Source: CAYNLG01 sp964397995 (GTDB lineage Bacteria > Planctomycetota > Phycisphaerae > FEN-1346). Taken from it: 63,824 nucleotides of DNA. The translations under genes and the position numbers were made by a program. Location of the stretch: NCBI GenBank assembly GCA_964397995.1, contig CAYNLG010000011.1, positions 1 through 63,824 on the forward strand, in the 5' to 3' direction. This document shows, piece after piece, positions 60,058 to 63,824 of the stretch. Position 1 is the stretch's first letter, and every line of letters begins with the position of its first letter. The notes below the pieces were generated by a model, which made no database searches, was not told the DNA's origin, and was given only the letters and a program-made list of their open reading frames with translations.

Positions 60058-60894
60058 ATGAGACTGGGCGGGAAGATTTTCGAGAAGGTGGAGACGCCGG
60101 AAGCCTGGGTGGCGGCCCACCAGAAACTGGGTTACCGGGCGGCCTACGCGCCGCCGGTCGGGCCCGACGACGACGATGCGATGGTCCAGGCCTATGTCGA
60201 CGTAGCTGCCGAGGCGGACCTCGTCATCGCCGAAGTCGGCGCCTGGAGCAACCCCATCAGCCCCGACGACGAGGCCCGGCGCAAGAACATCGACAAGTGC
60301 ATCGCGCAACTCGGCTTGGCCGAACGCCTCGGCTCGGTCTGCTGCGTGACCATTATCGGATCGCGTGGCGCGCAGTGGAACGGGCCGAGCCCCGACAACC
60401 TGACGCGCGAGACGTTCGACCTGGCCGTTGCCACGGTCCGTGAGATCGTCGACGCGGTCAACCCGGCCAAGACGGCCTTCACGCTTGAGATGATGGGCTG
60501 GGGCCTGCCCGATTCGGCCGAGCTCTACCTGGATTTGATCCAGGCGGTCGACCGGCCCGGTTTCGCGGCCCATGTCGACCCGGTGAACCTCGTCAACAGC
60601 CCGCGCCGCTACTACGAGAACGCGCAGCTCATCGAGCACACGCTGCAGACGCTGGCGCCGCACATCCGCAGCGTCCACGCCAAGGACGTGACACTCTCGG
60701 GCAAGCACCTCGTGCACCTGGACGAGTGCCGGCCCGGCACCGGGGCGCTCGACTTCCCGGTGCTGCTCCGCGAGCTCGACAAGTTGCCGCCGGACACGCC
60801 GCTGATGCTGGAACACCTGCCGGACGCAGACGAGTACAAGGCGGCGGCGGATTACATCCGGTTGGTGGCCAAGCAGGAAGGAGTGACGCTGTGA
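60058..60894 (+). CDS. Sugar phosphate isomerase/epimerase-like TIM barrel protein (second)
   Basis: A 278-residue TIM-barrel protein of the same superfamily as the gene at 59002 but only distantly similar. Metal-site candidates: IAEVGAWSNP, TLEMMGWGLPDS, HVDPVNLVN, SVHAKDV and MLEHLPDADEY. Soluble. I chose ATG 60058 because GAAGGAGC precedes it; a longer in-frame start at 59974 lies in the intergenic hairpin zone. The stop overlaps the next gene's GTG (60891-60894), so it is coupled to the dehydrogenase. Likely a step of the same sugar pathway. Confidence 0.86.
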   Translation: MRLGGKIFEKVETPEAWVAAHQKLGYRAAYAPPVGPDDDDAMVQAYVDVAAEADLVIAEVGAWSNPISPDDEARRKNIDKCIAQLGLAERLGSVCCVTIIGSRGAQWNGPSPDNLTRETFDLAVATVREIVDAVNPAKTAFTLEMMGWGLPDSAELYLDLIQAVDRPGFAAHVDPVNLVNSPRRYYENAQLIEHTLQTLAPHIRSVHAKDVTLSGKHLVHLDECRPGTGALDFPVLLRELDKLPPDTPLMLEHLPDADEYKAAADYIRLVAKQEGVTL

Positions 60895-61880
60895 CCGATT
60901 ACGTGGTGACGTTTACCGCGTCCGAGCAGGCGGAACTGCTGGAACTCCCGCCCGACGAGTCGCCCCTGGCCCCCGACGAGATCGCCGGCCGCACCCTCGT
61001 CTCCCTGATCAGTCCCGGAACCGAGATCGGCGGGAACTACATCGACGCGTGGTACCCGATGCAGCCGGGGTATGCGGCCGTCTTCGAGGTCAGCGAGGTG
61101 GGGAGCGAGATCGAGGACATTGCGCCCGGCCAGCGGTGCCTCTGCACCGGGCCGAAGGGCATCGGGGGTCACCGGTCCCGCCAGCGGGCGCCCCGCCAGG
61201 CCGTGCTGCCCGTGCCCGAAAGGTTGGACCCGGCGGCCGCGGCGCATGCCCGACTCATGGGCGTGACGTGGTCCACACTGACGACGACCGTCGCGCGGCC
61301 GCCTGACAGGGTGCTGGTGACGGGCCTCGGCATCGTTGGCCACCTGGGTGCCCAGATCTTCCGCGCGGCCGGCTATCGCGTCATGGCAATCGACCCGCTC
61401 GAGAGCCGGCGCCGCTTGGCCGAAGCCAAGGGCATCCCGACGGTGCTTCCGGCTGTGCCGCACGACGACAAGGTGGCCGTGGCCGACATCGGCCTGGCGC
61501 TGGAGTGCTCGGGCCACGAAGGCGCGGTCCAGGACGCCGTCAAGGCGATCCGAAAGCGCGGCGAAGTGGTTTTGGTCGGTGTGCCGCGCGCTCGCAAGAC
61601 CGACATCTACGCCTTCGATGTCCTCCAGCCGCTGTTCCGGCGGTACGCGACGCTGCGGAGCGGATGGGAGTGGGAGATCAGCCGGTACGGCGAAGACTTC
61701 CGCGTGGGCAGCGTCTTCGGGAACCTTGCGGGGGCCTTGGCGTGGCTCGCCGAGGGCCGCGTCGACGTCAGCGGCCTGTACGCGACGATGAAGCCGAGCG
61801 AGTGCCAGGCGGCCTACCAGATGCTGACGCAGCGCGAGGGCGAAGCCCTGACCGTTGCCTTCGACTGGAGCGACGTCTGA
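60891..61880 (+). CDS. MDR-superfamily dehydrogenase
   Basis: A 329-residue medium-chain dehydrogenase/reductase. The catalytic-domain motif SLISPGTEIG and the nucleotide-binding GLGIVGHLGAQIF followed by an acidic residue (MAIDP) suggest NAD. The Cys/His zinc ligands of classical alcohol dehydrogenases are not evident. It resembles the threonine-dehydrogenase-related proteins often found in sugar and uronate gene clusters. GTG 60891 overlaps the previous stop. It probably oxidises a hydroxyl of a sugar acid or polyol, between the isomerases and the lyase. Confidence 0.85.
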   Translation: MTDYVVTFTASEQAELLELPPDESPLAPDEIAGRTLVSLISPGTEIGGNYIDAWYPMQPGYAAVFEVSEVGSEIEDIAPGQRCLCTGPKGIGGHRSRQRAPRQAVLPVPERLDPAAAAHARLMGVTWSTLTTTVARPPDRVLVTGLGIVGHLGAQIFRAAGYRVMAIDPLESRRRLAEAKGIPTVLPAVPHDDKVAVADIGLALECSGHEGAVQDAVKAIRKRGEVVLVGVPRARKTDIYAFDVLQPLFRRYATLRSGWEWEISRYGEDFRVGSVFGNLAGALAWLAEGRVDVSGLYATMKPSECQAAYQMLTQREGEALTVAFDWSDV

Positions 61881-61908
61881 GCGCCTGTTTGCTGAGTGTG
61901 TCATCCAG

Positions 61909-61940
61909 CCCGGTGCGGCGCCTCCGCGTGCCGCACCGGG
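61909..61940 (+). other. Perfect 11-bp hairpin before the lyase gene
   Basis: CCCGGTGCGGC (61909-61919) pairs exactly with GCCGCACCGGG (61930-61940) around a 10-nt loop, 22 bp before the lyase ATG. There is no T tract, and it would sit close to the ribosome site, so it may hold down translation of the lyase or stabilise the mRNA end. Confidence 0.5.
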
Positions 61941-61962
61941 TGCGGCATCTTGTGGTGCGATC

Positions 61963-63759
61963 ATGGCGGTTGTCCCATTGCCGCGTCCTCCGTGGCTGCA
62001 GATGCCCGACGAGGGTGACCTGCTGAGACTTCTGCGCCACGGGCGACCGCGGCTGATGATGACTGGCGCTGACTGGATCGCCCGGGCGGCGCAGATCGAA
62101 GCCGGTGACGATCCGCATCTGGCCAAGGTCGTGCGCGATGTTCTCGTCCGGGCCGATGAGTTGCTCGACGCGGCGCCGCTCGCGAGGACGCTCCGCCACG
62201 GTCGCCTTGCCTACATGGCCCAGCGGTGCATGGAGCGGGTCTACGCCTTCGGCCTGGCCGAACGGCTGACCGGCGACTCGCGCTACGCCGAGGCGGCCGT
62301 GGCGGCGCTGGAGACGGTCTGCGGCTTTGCCGACTGGAACCCCGGCCACTTCCTTGACACGGGTGAGATGTGCCACGCCGTCGGCGTCGGCTACGACTGG
62401 TTCGGGCGGCACATGGACGCGGCCGCGCGCGGCCGCGTCCGCGATGCCCTCGTCACGAAGGGCCTCCGCGAAGGCCTCGCCGCCTACGAGGCCGACGTCA
62501 AGGAGCGTTTCCTCGGGCCGATCCTGCGCGGCTACAACTGGAGCCAGGTTTGCAACAGTGGCCTTATCGTCGGGGCGCTGGCTGTGCTGGACGAGGCGCC
62601 CGAGGTGGCCGGTCCCATCATCCGTCACGCCCTGGCGTGGCTGCCGCTCGCCCTCGCCCAGTATGCCCCCGACGGCGCCTGGCCCGAAGGGCCGGGGTAC
62701 TGGTCCTACGGGACGCGGTACACGGTCTATGCCGCGGCGGCGCTGGCGTCGGCCGTCGGAACCGATTTCGGTCTCACGGCGGCGCCGGGCTTCGACAGGA
62801 CGGCGGCGTACTCGGTGCTGACGGTCGGGCCGACGGGGCTGATGCTGAACGTCGCCGACACGCCGCTCGACGCCCGAGACGCGCCGCGGTGGGAACGCTT
62901 CTGGCTCGCCCGGCGCTTCGACGACCCCTTGGCGGCGTGGGCGGAGCACCGTCTGCTGGAGGACGCGCCGGCGAGGTCCGAGCACCTCGTCTGGTACGCC
63001 CCGATGCCCGGGGACGTGCCCGCGCGGCCGTTGGATGTCCGCTTCGGCGGGCCCGTTGAGGTCGTGTGTCTTCGCGGCGCTTGGGACGACCCCGAGGCCC
63101 TCTTCCTCGGCGTCCAGGCCGGCTTCGGTGCGGTCAACCACGGGCACCTGGACATGGGCCAGTTCGTCCTCGACGCGTGCGGCGTCCGCTGGGCCGTCGA
63201 CCTCGGCAAGGACGACTACGGCCTGCCCGGCTACTGGTGCCGACGCCTCGATAGCGACCAGCGGTGGACGTACTACCGGATGGGCAGCCGCAGCCACAAT
63301 GTGCCGCTCGTGGCGGGGCGAAACCAGCGCGTCGGCGGCGTGGCCCGGGTCACCGAGTACGCCGCGGGCGGCGGCGCGCCGCGCGCCACGGTCGACCTGA
63401 CGAGCGCGTACCTGCCGGACGCCCGCCGCGCGACGCGCGAGGCGGGCCTCGCGGAGGGTCGCCGGACGGCTTGGGTGCGCGATGCCATCGACCTGGCCCG
63501 GCCCCTGGGTGTGACATGGGGCATGACGACGGCAGCCGAGATCGACATCGCGCCCGGCGGCGCGGTGCTCCGGCAGGACGGCCGGCGGCTTCGTGTCGAG
63601 ATCGATGCCCCCGCGGGAAGCGAGGTCGCCACGGCCTCGGCCGAGAAGGCGCCGCCTGAAGCCGCCAACGAAGGCTACCGTCGCCTGGAGGTTCGCGTCC
63701 CGCCGCGTGCCGGGTCCGTATGCATCACGGTCCGGTTCGTGCCCGTGGGCGGGGTGTGA
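61963..63759 (+). CDS. Heparinase II/III family polysaccharide lyase, cytoplasmic
   Basis: A 598-residue lyase. N-terminal (alpha/alpha) toroid: YNWSQVCNSGLIVGALAV and WPEGPGYWSYGTRYTVY. C-terminal beta-domain with the family signature NHGHLDMGQFVLDACG and WAVDLGKDDYGLPGYW, then SRSHNVPLV. Catalytic Tyr and His are plausible in these blocks (compare PL12, PL15, PL17 and PL21). No signal peptide, so it should split imported unsaturated oligosaccharides in the cytoplasm. I chose ATG 61963; the frame is open further upstream through the hairpin. With the MDR and isomerase genes it forms a likely uronate pathway. Substrate (alginate, heparinoid or other) is unknown. Confidence 0.9.
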   Translation: MAVVPLPRPPWLQMPDEGDLLRLLRHGRPRLMMTGADWIARAAQIEAGDDPHLAKVVRDVLVRADELLDAAPLARTLRHGRLAYMAQRCMERVYAFGLAERLTGDSRYAEAAVAALETVCGFADWNPGHFLDTGEMCHAVGVGYDWFGRHMDAAARGRVRDALVTKGLREGLAAYEADVKERFLGPILRGYNWSQVCNSGLIVGALAVLDEAPEVAGPIIRHALAWLPLALAQYAPDGAWPEGPGYWSYGTRYTVYAAAALASAVGTDFGLTAAPGFDRTAAYSVLTVGPTGLMLNVADTPLDARDAPRWERFWLARRFDDPLAAWAEHRLLEDAPARSEHLVWYAPMPGDVPARPLDVRFGGPVEVVCLRGAWDDPEALFLGVQAGFGAVNHGHLDMGQFVLDACGVRWAVDLGKDDYGLPGYWCRRLDSDQRWTYYRMGSRSHNVPLVAGRNQRVGGVARVTEYAAGGGAPRATVDLTSAYLPDARRATREAGLAEGRRTAWVRDAIDLARPLGVTWGMTTAAEIDIAPGGAVLRQDGRRLRVEIDAPAGSEVATASAEKAPPEAANEGYRRLEVRVPPRAGSVCITVRFVPVGGV

Positions 63760-63824
63760 CTAATTTTTCTGGTTCATGGCCCGTTTCCGGGGAATAGCTT
63801 AACGACAACGGCGGCTCCGCTTAT

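Noticed and set aside
1..63824. tRNA, rRNA, CRISPR or insertion sequence
   Set aside because: I scanned for cloverleaf TPsiC motifs, regularly spaced repeats and transposase motifs and saw none; a dedicated search would be needed to exclude small RNAs.

Overview
The window looks like part of a metagenome-assembled genome from an anaerobic, very GC-rich bacterium, most likely Planctomycetota. The evidence is indirect: an [FeFe]-hydrogenase and rubrerythrin point to anaerobic life. ExbBD with DUF4159 proteins, giant TPR proteins, FecR/ECF pairs, PA14/LamG lipoproteins, sulfatase, GH28 and heparinase-like lyases together are typical of that phylum. There is no rRNA or marker gene to prove it. 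A 10-N scaffold gap at 23456-23465 confirms a draft assembly. I saw no tRNA, rRNA, CRISPR array or insertion sequence.

1-11561 (+): one tight operon for hydrogen metabolism. It holds a truncated NuoF/HndC-type subunit, the catalytic hydrogenase HydA, a hydrogenase-like H2 sensor fused to a histidine kinase, a receiver protein, a receiver-kinase hybrid, then maturases HydE and HydG, aspartate ammonia-lyase and HydF. Enzyme, likely H2 sensor and active-site assembly are encoded together, mostly with 1-4 bp overlaps.

11584-12760 (-): a small secreted protein and an Hsp20 chaperone. hsp20 has an exact sigma-54 promoter motif and a 14-bp inverted repeat about 140 bp upstream, in the divergent region it shares with a GH65 gene.

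13065-26408 (+): carbohydrate genes. A GH65 phosphorylase is fused to beta-phosphoglucomutase. Two large secreted heparinase-like proteins flank two GH28 proteins and an alpha/beta hydrolase, suggesting breakdown of uronic-acid polysaccharides. The second large protein is broken by an assembly join that can be repaired on paper.

26452-32742 (+): stress and miscellaneous genes: class II photolyase, fasciclin lipoprotein, stand-alone LigD phosphoesterase, TspO, rubrerythrin, an APH-family kinase and a sulfatase.

32754-55506 (-): the most unusual part. An ECF sigma factor and a FecR-type regulator precede a 12-gene operon. That operon has three TPR proteins (one of 2657 residues with repeated beta modules), a PH-like protein, ExbB, two ExbD, a small TonB-like membrane protein, a DUF4159 protein whose own membrane helix carries the TonB-type Ser-x3-His motif, another membrane protein, and two paralogous lipoproteins with exchanged C-terminal LamG or PA14 domains. 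An ECF-type promoter motif lies just before the first TPR gene. I propose a proton-motive-force-driven envelope machine of unknown task.

55702-63759 (+): a membrane-anchored HEAT/lyase-like protein, two sugar isomerase/epimerase-like proteins, an MDR dehydrogenase and a cytoplasmic heparinase II/III lyase, probably an intracellular uronate-oligosaccharide pathway.
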